Shown piece by piece: positions 54,766-62,072 of a DNA stretch of 64,000 nt. Source of the stretch: Actinomycetota bacterium (GTDB lineage Bacteria > Actinomycetota > CADDZG01 > WHSQ01); the NCBI GenBank assembly GCA_030446465.1, contig JAUJNI010000001.1, forward strand, positions 665,373 through 729,372. The letters are read 5' to 3'. Both the position numbers and the translations under genes were made by a program. The notes beneath the pieces were generated by a model. That model made no database searches. It was not told where the DNA came from and saw only the letters and a list, made by a program, of their open reading frames with translations. Every line of letters starts with the position of its first letter. Within the stretch, counting starts at the first letter, position 1.

Positions 54766-55219
54766 CGTCCACGACCCTTCCTCCACTGATGCCGGCCAGT
54801 TCGTCTGCGGTAGTGGGAAAGACCGCGTTGGGCGTACCCGCGGCCGCCCACACCTCTTCGTGAGCCGTCAAGTCGTCGTCGATCAAGACCTCCAAGGGAA
54901 CAGGGTGCCCGACTGGAGCCACTCCACCGATGGGGTAACCGGTGAGCTCACGTACCGCTGCGGCATCAGCACGGGTGATGTGCCTGCCGAGCACTTCAGA
55001 GACCTTCCTTTCTGACACTCGATTCGCCCCGGAAGCGATCACCAGAACCCCTCCGTCGTCGTGCTTGAAGACGATGCTCTTGGCGATCTGCGCCACCGTG
55101 GTGCCGATTGCTTCGGCGGCCTCTGCGGATGTCCGCGTGCTCTTGGCGAACTCGACCGGGCCTCCCGCGGCTCCCAGCTCTCGAAGAATGTCTTGTACTC
55201 GTTCAACGCTTGAATGCAT
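54752..55219 (-). CDS. YbaK/EbsC (prolyl-tRNA editing) domain protein
   Basis: 155 residues from the ATG at 55219; earlier in-frame codons lack similarity. The INS/YbaK deacylase fold includes A-K-S-I-V-F near 45, the K-V-S-E-V-L-G segment near 72 and G-G-V-A-P-V-G-H near 97. Members hydrolyse mischarged aminoacyl-tRNA in trans (Cys-, Ala- or other tRNA-Pro and relatives). The exact specificity is unknown. Convergent with the Rieske gene. Confidence 0.88.
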   Translation of the reverse strand: MHSSVERVQDILRELGAAGGPVEFAKSTRTSAEAAEAIGTTVAQIAKSIVFKHDDGGVLVIASGANRVSERKVSEVLGRHITRADAAAVRELTGYPIGGVAPVGHPVPLEVLIDDDLTAHEEVWAAAGTPNAVFPTTADELAGISGGRVVDVKEE

Positions 55220-55230
55220 GGCCCGGGAGT

Positions 55231-56631
55231 CTAGCGGCCACCGAAGCCGAACTCTTCGGAGTGAATCCGCTCGGCCGGGACGCCTTTGGCCAAGAGCTGC
55301 GAACGCAGGCTTTCGATCATCGCAGGGGGGCCGCATATCAGTATGTCTTTGTGGCCCAGATCTCCGGAGGTTCGTTCCACGGCGTCCGCAGTGATGAAGC
55401 CCATCTCGTTCTCGGGAAAGGCGAGCAGCCTCATTGTTTGGTTGTGCTCGGCGAGTCGGGAGAGCTCGTCGAGGAAATAGGCCTGATCGGCGTCCTTGAA
55501 CGCATAGTAGAGGTCGATGTCATAGCCGGACGAGTCGAGACTTCGGGCCATGCTGAGAAAGGGCGTTATCCCGATGCCTCCAGCGATCCACACCTGGGTG
55601 TTGGTCGTCGTGTTCAGGTACGAGAATCTTCCGTAGGGACCCTCGATACGGGCCGACGCTCCTTTGTTGAGCCTGTGGAGCGCCCGGGTGTAATCGCCCA
55701 CTGCTTTGACGACGACCCTGAGCTCGCGGTCCCCCGGGGTCGATGTGATCGAGAAGGGATGGAACTGGCTGGTCACTTCGCCCGGCCGTAAGGCGATGAT
55801 GCCGGCTTCGCCTTCTGAGCGAACCGTGAAGGGATGGAACTGGGCGTTGAACTCGCTCGAGTAGAAGGTGACGAAGAGAAATTGTCCCGGTGTGAACTCG
55901 AGCGGCCCATTTCGAGGTGTCATCGTGATCTCGACGACAGAGGGATCGAGCTCTCTTACTTCCTTTACCAGATAAGAGTGCCGGCGAACGAGCAGATCGC
56001 CGAACAGCGATCGATAGCCCCACGCCAGAATGCCGAGTCCTGCAAGGCTGCCGAGGTAAACAGTGAGAGGCCGAGAAACTGCCTTGGTCCCGGGTGTCAG
56101 GAAGACGTGCAGTGCGCCTATCAAGAAGATGAATCCAAAGGCCCTCTGCACGTAGACGAACATCTCGTGCCCCAGCTTCGCGTACAGCGTAAGGATGATG
56201 GCAACAGTCATCGCGGTCAGCGCTATGACTCCGAGAAAGATCGTCCATCCCGCGCTAGGTGTGAACAACGCCAGGCCGCTTCGGAAGGACACAGTGGCGC
56301 GACTCACGCCCATCAGCAACGCATGAGCCAAAAGCAACAAGAACGCAATGCGCCCGTTCGCGCGATGCACTCGGTAGAGGTTGTCTAGGCCACCCAAGAA
56401 CGACTGGATGGATCTGAGGCGGGCTCCAAGGATCAAGTTAAGGGCGAAGGCCGAAGCTCCGGCCAGACCGCACATTACCGAGATGCTCGCCAGGGCGACG
56501 GTCCAGTCCCCGAACCGGTTGGTCATCGGCACCGTGGCGACCCACAGCAAAACGGGCACCAGGCACAGCGCCGCCAGCAGTGCAACGCCCCCGACGAGTC
56601 GCTGCGTCGACGCCCCGGTCGCCTTCATCAC
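55231..56631 (-). CDS. Ferric-reductase-like membrane flavoprotein with C-terminal ferredoxin-reductase domain
   Basis: 466 residues. The N-terminal half has about six hydrophobic segments with histidines suited to heme b (H-R-A-N-G-R near 90, H-A-L-L near 103, a later A-L-H-V-F-L). The C-terminal FAD/NAD(P)-binding half includes H-P-F-S-I-T-S, G-P-Y-G-R-F-S-Y, A-G-G-I-G-I-T-P and I-C-G-P-P-A-M. The flavin-binding Q-F-H-P-F motif occurs twice, 25 codons apart, because of an in-frame insertion bounded by 16-bp repeats. Predicted role is transmembrane electron transfer from NAD(P)H. A TetR gene upstream on the same strand may regulate it. Confidence 0.87.
   Translation of the reverse strand: MMKATGASTQRLVGGVALLAALCLVPVLLWVATVPMTNRFGDWTVALASISVMCGLAGASAFALNLILGARLRSIQSFLGGLDNLYRVHRANGRIAFLLLLAHALLMGVSRATVSFRSGLALFTPSAGWTIFLGVIALTAMTVAIILTLYAKLGHEMFVYVQRAFGFIFLIGALHVFLTPGTKAVSRPLTVYLGSLAGLGILAWGYRSLFGDLLVRRHSYLVKEVRELDPSVVEITMTPRNGPLEFTPGQFLFVTFYSSEFNAQFHPFTVRSEGEAGIIALRPGEVTSQFHPFSITSTPGDRELRVVVKAVGDYTRALHRLNKGASARIEGPYGRFSYLNTTTNTQVWIAGGIGITPFLSMARSLDSSGYDIDLYYAFKDADQAYFLDELSRLAEHNQTMRLLAFPENEMGFITADAVERTSGDLGHKDILICGPPAMIESLRSQLLAKGVPAERIHSEEFGFGGR
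55753..55843. repeat. 16-bp direct repeats bounding a 75-bp in-frame insertion in the reductase gene
   Basis: GAAGGGATGGAACTGG occurs at 55753-55768 and 55828-55843, exactly 75 bases (25 codons) apart. The two copies encode the two Q-F-H-P-F motifs of the reductase. The sequence between is not itself a repeat of the neighbouring code. Confidence 0.85.
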
Positions 56632-56689
56632 CTCTTTGTACTCCGAATGCTGGATGCATCACGGCATGCCGGTGCCCGGAGTTGGGGAC

Positions 56690-57295
56690 TCAGGGGGACA
56701 GGGCCTTGTGGACCAGCTCCTTGGCCCCCGCCACGAGCTCGTCCCTGTCGAACGCTTCCTGGTACAGGATCGTTTCCATGAGGGTCCCCTCTATGGCGTG
56801 ATGTAGCAGAGTCCCCATTAAAGCTGGGTCCGCAACTTGGAAGACGCCTGCATCCACCCCGGCCCGGATGCCCGAGCCAATCATCTCGTTGAGCTGGCGG
56901 TCGCACCCGGCGAAGATCTCGGAGGTCTCCGGCGTCAGGCCCTCGCGGGTAAACACGAGGATGGCATCACGCTGCTCGATCATGAGGTCGATCATGCTCT
57001 CGAGCATGGAATCGACGAGGGCCCACCAGTCTTCTTTCCCAACCCGTTCATAGAAACGCGCTACCCGCTCGACTGTGGCCGTGACCAGTTGCTGCTTGAG
57101 AGCACCGAGCAAGTGCTCGCGCGAGTCGAAGTAAAGATAGAAGGTGCCCTTTGCAACCCCGGCGGACTCCGCGATGTCTGCGACCGTGCCCGCGTGCAGG
57201 CCCTTGGTAGCAAAGACGCGCACCGCCGCCTCCATGAGGTCCCGGCGCCGGTCCTCTGGGCTCCTGGTTCTCTTCCGCTGCGCGACCGTACTCAT
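56690..57295 (-). CDS. TetR family transcriptional regulator
   Basis: 201 residues. The N-terminal helix-turn-helix (about 12-60) has A-A-V-R-V-F-A-T-K-G-L-H-A-G-T-V-A-D-I-A-E-S-A-G-V-A and K-G-T-F-Y-L-Y-F. The C-terminal ligand-binding domain is divergent. It lies 58 bases upstream of the reductase gene in the same direction, so it may control itself and that gene. An ATGACTGGTAGTCAGT-like dyad just before its start (57296-57310) could be an operator. Confidence 0.92.
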   Translation of the reverse strand: MSTVAQRKRTRSPEDRRRDLMEAAVRVFATKGLHAGTVADIAESAGVAKGTFYLYFDSREHLLGALKQQLVTATVERVARFYERVGKEDWWALVDSMLESMIDLMIEQRDAILVFTREGLTPETSEIFAGCDRQLNEMIGSGIRAGVDAGVFQVADPALMGTLLHHAIEGTLMETILYQEAFDRDELVAGAKELVHKALSP

Positions 57296-57390
57296 GACTG
57301 GTAGTCAGTATAGGAGCCGCTGCGCGCGCCTCACGGTACGCAAGTACAGTGAAGTGGTCAGAGCACACACGGGTACTCCTGAGGAGAGTC

Positions 57391-57450
57391 ATGGTTAAGT
57401 CACGAGAAGAGTTCTTCGATCAGCCACAGCTTCGGGACCGGCATGACTGA
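57391..57450 (+). CDS. Possible 19-residue leader peptide
   Basis: ATG at 57391 with GAGGAG six bases upstream, encoding 19 residues rich in charged side chains and ending at a TGA that overlaps the ATG of the next small gene by eight bases. Its good ribosome-binding site contrasts with the weak one of the following gene, so it may act by translational coupling. This is inferred from arrangement only. Confidence 0.35.
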   Translation: MVKSREEFFDQPQLRDRHD

Positions 57451-57610
57451 GCGGGCGAGGTCCCACAACAAGAAAGACGACGCTTCGTCACCGGGCGGAG
57501 AATCAACCGACAATTCGCTGGTGGACGACGGCGACACACGGGACGACCAACGCGAAGTGGATGAGGAATCACAGGAGTCGTTTCCTGCAAGCGACTCCCC
57601 CTCGTGGTAG
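57443..57610 (+). CDS. Small acidic hypothetical protein with E-S-F-P-A-S-D-S-P-S-W tail
   Basis: 55 residues, highly charged and probably disordered, ending in D-E-E-S-Q-E-S-F-P-A-S-D-S-P-S-W. Short bacterial proteins ending in this F-P-A-S-D-x-P-x-W motif recur in many genomes, as I recall, without known function. That conserved tail is why I call it a gene despite its length. modA starts 15 bases downstream. Confidence 0.6.
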   Translation: MTERARSHNKKDDASSPGGESTDNSLVDDGDTRDDQREVDEESQESFPASDSPSW

Positions 57611-57625
57611 CCACGACCCGCGCAG

Positions 57626-58378
57626 GTGGTGCTCTGTCGTAGTGTGGCTGCTCTTTGTATCGGCATGTTCCTCGCAGCATGTGCGGTTCAGGACGGCGCT
57701 GCAGCAAAACTCGAACATGTAACCGTCTTTGCAGCTGCTTCCCTGACCGACGCCTTCGACACCATGGGGACGGCTTTCAGCAAGGCTCATCCCGACGTGA
57801 CCATCGAGTTCAATTACCTCGCTTCGTCGGACCTTGCGGCGCAGATCGAGCAAGGGGCTCCTGCTGATGTGTTCGCCTCAGCCGACCAAATCAGCATGCA
57901 GAGAGTGCTGGACGCCGAGCTGGCAACAGAAAAGCCCCAGGTCTTCGCTCACAACACTCTCGCCATCGTCGTGCCAGAGGGAAACCCCGGGGCCATCGAC
58001 GCCTTGCAAGACCTGGCCGGTGAGGACCTAGTGATCTCGATCTGCAACGACGAATGTCCGGCGGGACGCTACGCGCTGGACATCTTCGCCAGAGCTGGGG
58101 TGGAGGTCATGCCCGATTCCTATGAAGTGGATGTCAAAGGCGTCGTCACGCGGGTCGCCGTAGGAGAAGCCGATGCGGGGATCGCCTACATCACCGACGT
58201 CATTGCCGCCGGGGGCAGTGCCGAGGGGGTCGTCATTCCAGAGCGAGACAACGTCGTTGCTGCCTATTCGATTGTTGCCATTGACGGCTCTTCGCCCACC
58301 GCCTCAGAGTTCATCTCTTTCGTACTGTCTCCTGAGGGCCAGGGAATCCTGAGACAACACGGTTTCCTTCACAAGTGA
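57626..58378 (+). CDS. modA: Molybdate ABC transporter substrate-binding lipoprotein
   Basis: 250 residues from a GTG at 57626. A signal peptide ends at the lipobox L-A-A-C (Cys 19). The mature protein begins with V-T-V-F-A-A-A-S-L-T-D-A-F, the ModA oxyanion-binding hallmark, and has N-Y-L-A-S-S-D-L-A-A-Q-I-E-Q-G-A-P-A-D-V-F-A-S-A-D near 70. It captures molybdate (or tungstate) outside the membrane and delivers it to ModBC. The stop overlaps the modB GTG (GTGA). Confidence 0.93.
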   Translation: MVLCRSVAALCIGMFLAACAVQDGAAAKLEHVTVFAAASLTDAFDTMGTAFSKAHPDVTIEFNYLASSDLAAQIEQGAPADVFASADQISMQRVLDAELATEKPQVFAHNTLAIVVPEGNPGAIDALQDLAGEDLVISICNDECPAGRYALDIFARAGVEVMPDSYEVDVKGVVTRVAVGEADAGIAYITDVIAAGGSAEGVVIPERDNVVAAYSIVAIDGSSPTASEFISFVLSPEGQGILRQHGFLHK

Positions 58379-59187
58379 TTGGGAAGGACAGGCGGCGGCA
58401 GCAGCAGCGTGGTCGAGCCCCGGCCGTGCTCGTCGCCCTGGGGGCGCTCGCGTTCCTCTTCTTTGCTCTGCCTCTGATCGGACTGTTGATCAGGGCCCCC
58501 TGGAGCGATCTCGGGCCCCGTCTCGCCTCCGCCGAGGTCCGCTCGGCACTGGTGCTATCTATCGTCGCCTCTTTGTGGGCGACTGCACTCTCAATCATCT
58601 TCGGCGTTCCTCTGGCCTGGGTCTTGGCACGGGTCGACTTCCCGGGACGATCGCTCGTCCGGGGCGTGACGACCTTGCCCTTGGTGCTACCGCCCGTCGT
58701 GGGTGGCGTCGCCCTGCTGTTCGCCCTTGGCCGGCTTGGCTTGGTCGGCAGATGGCTGGACTCAGTTTTCGACATCACGCTGTTCGGAACGACCGCCGGG
58801 GTCGTCGTCGCGCAGACATTCGTGGCGATGCCCTTTCTCGTCGTGACGGTTGAGGCGTCGCTGCGCTCGATGGACCGGCGATTCGAGGACGCCGCGGCGA
58901 CTTTGGGGGCCGGCCGATGGCTCGTGTTCAGGCGGGTAACCCTTCCTCTCATCGCGCCCTCGCTGGCCGCGGGGGCCGTGCTCGCGTGGGCGCGCGCCCT
59001 GGGAGAGTTCGGGGCCACCATCACCTTCGCAGGTAACCTGCCCGGCGCCACCCAAACGATGCCGCTCGCAGTCTTCGTCGAGCTGCAAAGAGAGGTCGAA
59101 GGTGCGGTGGTGCTGAGCCTGATCCTGGTCGCGGTCTCTCTGGCGGTCTTGGTGCTCTTGAGAGACCGCTGGCTCCCCCGCATATGA
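58375..59187 (+). CDS. modB: Molybdate ABC transporter permease
   Basis: 270 residues with six hydrophobic segments and the EAA-like cytoplasmic loop E-D-A-A-A-T-L-G-A-G-R-W near 180, followed by R-A-L-G-E-F-G-A-T-I-T-F-A-G-N. That last segment is characteristic of molybdate permeases. The N-terminus is basic with a cluster of glutamines. It overlaps both modA and modC by four bases. Confidence 0.93.
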   Translation: MIGKDRRRQQQRGRAPAVLVALGALAFLFFALPLIGLLIRAPWSDLGPRLASAEVRSALVLSIVASLWATALSIIFGVPLAWVLARVDFPGRSLVRGVTTLPLVLPPVVGGVALLFALGRLGLVGRWLDSVFDITLFGTTAGVVVAQTFVAMPFLVVTVEASLRSMDRRFEDAAATLGAGRWLVFRRVTLPLIAPSLAAGAVLAWARALGEFGATITFAGNLPGATQTMPLAVFVELQREVEGAVVLSLILVAVSLAVLVLLRDRWLPRI

Positions 59188-60236
59188 CGCTAGAGGCGAC
59201 GGTCACAACGCGCTTCGGCCGGCTGGATCTCGATGCCTCGGTGTCGATCGGCGCAGAGGAGCTGGTCGTGCTGCTTGGCCCTAATGGAGCAGGCAAGACG
59301 ACGCTTCTCCGGGCACTGGCCGGGCTCATCGCCATAGATCGGGGCGCGGTCTACCTCGATGGAGTGACGCTCGAGGATTCAACCACCGGAGTGAGAGTTC
59401 CGCCCGAGAAACGTCGCATCGGGTTTGTCTTTCAGGACTACCTGCTGTTTCCGCACCTGAGCGTCGTAGACAACGTGGCCTTCGGGCTGCGAGCGCGCGG
59501 GATGGGTCGCAAGCAAGCTCACAAGCTGGCGATCCAATGGCTGCAACGCCTGGCGCTTGACGGTTGCAAGACCTTAAAGCCGGGGGCCCTCTCTGGTGGT
59601 CAGCTACAACGGGTCGCACTTGCCCGCGCGCTTGCGATCGAGCCGCGTCTGTTGCTTCTTGATGAACCTTTTGCGGCCTTGGACGTTTCAGCTCGCGCGG
59701 AGCTCCGCAGGCGGCTAAGAGAGAGCGTCGCTTCTTTTGGCGGCGCCCGCCTACTTGTGACTCATGATCCTCTCGAAGCTTTGGTTCTAGCCGATAGGCT
59801 CGTGGTGCTCGAAGAAGGACGCGTGACTCAGACCGGCACCGCCGATGATCTTCGCAGACGCCCACGGTCGCCGTACGTGGCCACTTTCGTAGGCGTCAAC
59901 CTCTTCAAGGGACGTGCGAAGCAAGGACGAATCGAGCTTGATACGGGGGCAGAGCTAGTTGTCGCGAACGGGACCGAGGGGGTCGTCTTCGCAACGGTTC
60001 ACCCACACGCGGTCGCCCTGTTCCGGAATCGCCCGGACGGAACTCCGCGAAACGTCTGGCGGGCAGCTGTCGAAAGCGTCGATCCGGCAGGCGACCGGGT
60101 CCGCGTTCGCATGTCCGGGAGGCTGCCCATAGTGGCTGAGGTCACCTCCGCAGCCGCCGCGGAGCTTGGTGTGGCGGAAGGCCTGTGGTTCTGGGTGTCG
60201 ATCAAAGCAACCGAGGTCAGCGTTTATCCTGCCTGA
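59184..60236 (+). CDS. modC: Molybdate ABC transporter ATP-binding protein
   Basis: 350 residues. Walker A G-P-N-G-A-G-K-T-T near 32, Q-loop V-F-Q-D near 81, signature L-S-G-G-Q-L-Q-R near 131, Walker B L-L-L-L-D-E-P-F-A near 152, H-loop V-T-H-D near 190. A TOBE/Mop-like domain occupies about 285-350. With modA and modB it forms a complete importer, next to a molybdenum enzyme on the opposite strand. The stop overlaps the convergent small membrane-protein gene by 13 bases. Confidence 0.93.
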   Translation: MTLEATVTTRFGRLDLDASVSIGAEELVVLLGPNGAGKTTLLRALAGLIAIDRGAVYLDGVTLEDSTTGVRVPPEKRRIGFVFQDYLLFPHLSVVDNVAFGLRARGMGRKQAHKLAIQWLQRLALDGCKTLKPGALSGGQLQRVALARALAIEPRLLLLDEPFAALDVSARAELRRRLRESVASFGGARLLVTHDPLEALVLADRLVVLEEGRVTQTGTADDLRRRPRSPYVATFVGVNLFKGRAKQGRIELDTGAELVVANGTEGVVFATVHPHAVALFRNRPDGTPRNVWRAAVESVDPAGDRVRVRMSGRLPIVAEVTSAAAAELGVAEGLWFWVSIKATEVSVYPA

Positions 60237-60715
60237 CCCCGTCTCCATCTGCGTAGGAACAGAACGCCGGCCACAGCCCAGGTCAGACCGATGAGGATCG
60301 CTATGCCGGCGGAGTAGTCGTTGGGTAGCTGCGAGGGGTGGTTGGTGGAGCCGAACCGTCCAGCGAATGGGAATGCGAACACCACCACCATCCCACTCAC
60401 CAATAGAGCGCCCTGGAAGAGACCCCGGTAGCGTCCCGGCACCCACCGCACGATCACGAAGCCGAGGGCGACTACAAGGGGCGCGACCAGGAAGTCATGT
60501 ATCAGGAGCGACCCGATGAACCATTTCAGCCAATCGGTTGGGCGGCTCTGCTCCGAATTGATCAGCATTCCGAATACGCCGTAAGCCATGGTGGTCAAGC
60601 CGATTGCGGCCATGACTAGAAAAAGCTTCCGATTAAGAATCGGGGCGTTCGAGTTGTCGATGCGATCGTTGCCTGCAGGCTCCTGCTTCACTGGACCACC
60701 AGCTTCTCCACCCAC
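60224..60715 (-). CDS. Hypothetical membrane protein coupled to the molybdoenzyme
   Basis: 163 residues with four hydrophobic segments (about 30-50, 66-90, 96-118, 134-152) after a hydrophilic N-terminus. Its start lies inside the last 28 bases of the upstream molybdoenzyme gene, so the two are translationally coupled. I do not recognise the family. It could be a membrane partner or quinone-side subunit of the molybdoenzyme, but only the context suggests that. Confidence 0.65.
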   Translation of the reverse strand: MGGEAGGPVKQEPAGNDRIDNSNAPILNRKLFLVMAAIGLTTMAYGVFGMLINSEQSRPTDWLKWFIGSLLIHDFLVAPLVVALGFVIVRWVPGRYRGLFQGALLVSGMVVVFAFPFAGRFGSTNHPSQLPNDYSAGIAILIGLTWAVAGVLFLRRWRRGQAG

Positions 60716-61869
60716 TTGGTGTTGGTCACCCCTGGCCGGTTCGGTCCGATCAATCTCACGGGGAAGCCGTGGTCGATGTGCAGGGGATCACCATTCGCCT
60801 CCAATGCAAGCAGCGTGTCAGGATCCTGTGCCTGTGCACCGTTGATGTGTGACGAGCTGAAAGCGCCTCCCGCCTCGAAGGACTCGACCGTGATCTCAAC
60901 GTCGGCCGGCGCACCCGCACGCCTTAGGACCTCTGCAACGCTTACGCCCTTCCACCTGACGTCTGCGCTCCAACCGTTCACGCACGTGATCGGAAGCGTC
61001 GCCTGTCGCTGCGGAAGCGCTCTTAAGTCCTCGAGTGAGAGGGCCAGTGGAGTACTGACGGCGCCCTCCACCCTGAGGCGGTAACCGGCGTCGCGGGCCT
61101 TCTTGGTCACGCCGGCGGCTTGGGCGCTTCGGAACACGGGAAAGCCCTGAGGACCCTGATCGGGCCGCAGCGGGGCAAGCAGGCCGAGCGGATTGAGAGC
61201 CCGCCATGTTTGGCCTGCCGTCGTCAGCGTGAGCAGTGCGGCGGACGCGGTGACGGCACCCAGGAAGCCGCGCCTTGTCAGGCCAGAGTCGATTGGCTGC
61301 AGCAGGTGATCGGAGGACCGTCCGAGAGCTCGTCGTGCGATTGTTGCCTTGGCCCCTATGTGCACGACGAGAGCCCCGATGGTGATCCACGAAGTCCAGT
61401 AGTGAGCAGTGGGGAAGAAAAAGCCCCACGGGTACCACAGAGCGATGTTCCACACGCCGCTGAACAAAAGGAAGATGCTTCCCGCGACGAGGGGGATCAG
61501 AGTTATCCGTTCCACCGCGTGCAGCACGCCCTCGACCGGCGGCCACGCCCACAGCCGCGGGTACACCGTCCACAGCTTGGCCAGGAGGAGCGGGATGGAG
61601 GCGATACCCGTCGCTATGTGCAAACCCTGGGTGATGCGGTACAGACCGGCCGGCCTCGCAGGCCACCACGACCACAACGGCGCATTTTGAGCCGCGTCAG
61701 AAAGCAGTCCGGTGATGAAACATATGGAGAAGGTGACGCCGAGAGAGATGCCCAGAATGGAAGCAAGTCGTTGGGAGTGCAGCTTGCTCTTGAACGCGTC
61801 CGGCGCAAGGGGGCCACGGCGAAGGGAGGCGACCGGGGAGTGCTTCCGACTCGTGTGACGCACGTCCAC
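60688..61869 (-). CDS. Molybdopterin-dependent oxidoreductase with N-terminal membrane (cytochrome b-like) domain
   Basis: 393 residues. Residues 35-185 hold about four hydrophobic segments with histidines (L-H-I-A-T-G, A-V-E-R, H-Y-W-T-S-W, V-V-H-I-G) consistent with a cytochrome b561-like anchor. Near 200 an R-R-G-F-L-G-A-V-T-A-S-A-A-L twin-arginine-like segment precedes a sulfite-oxidase-fold domain (about 240-393). Its molybdenum-ligand Cys is in L-P-I-T-C-V-N-G-W-S, and the end has G-P-N-R-P-G-V-T-N-T-K-W-V. The C-terminal domain should face outside. The substrate is unknown. The adjacent modABC operon supplies the metal. Confidence 0.85.
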   Translation of the reverse strand: MDVRHTSRKHSPVASLRRGPLAPDAFKSKLHSQRLASILGISLGVTFSICFITGLLSDAAQNAPLWSWWPARPAGLYRITQGLHIATGIASIPLLLAKLWTVYPRLWAWPPVEGVLHAVERITLIPLVAGSIFLLFSGVWNIALWYPWGFFFPTAHYWTSWITIGALVVHIGAKATIARRALGRSSDHLLQPIDSGLTRRGFLGAVTASAALLTLTTAGQTWRALNPLGLLAPLRPDQGPQGFPVFRSAQAAGVTKKARDAGYRLRVEGAVSTPLALSLEDLRALPQRQATLPITCVNGWSADVRWKGVSVAEVLRRAGAPADVEITVESFEAGGAFSSSHINGAQAQDPDTLLALEANGDPLHIDHGFPVRLIGPNRPGVTNTKWVEKLVVQ

Positions 61870-62072
61870 AGGCTACTTATCCCGTTGCTCGCGCAACTCG
61901 GCGACGGCAATTCTTAATGTGACTGTAAGGAGAATCGGGTTGATAGCGGTGGACGAGCGCAAGAGTGTGTCACGAGCCGGTCACTCAAGCGAACGCTTCG
62001 CTCTCTTGGATGCTGGCCGGCTCCACCGTTGTAGATTCTCGTCCGGTCACTCGTGAAAGGATTTTCAGCCGG

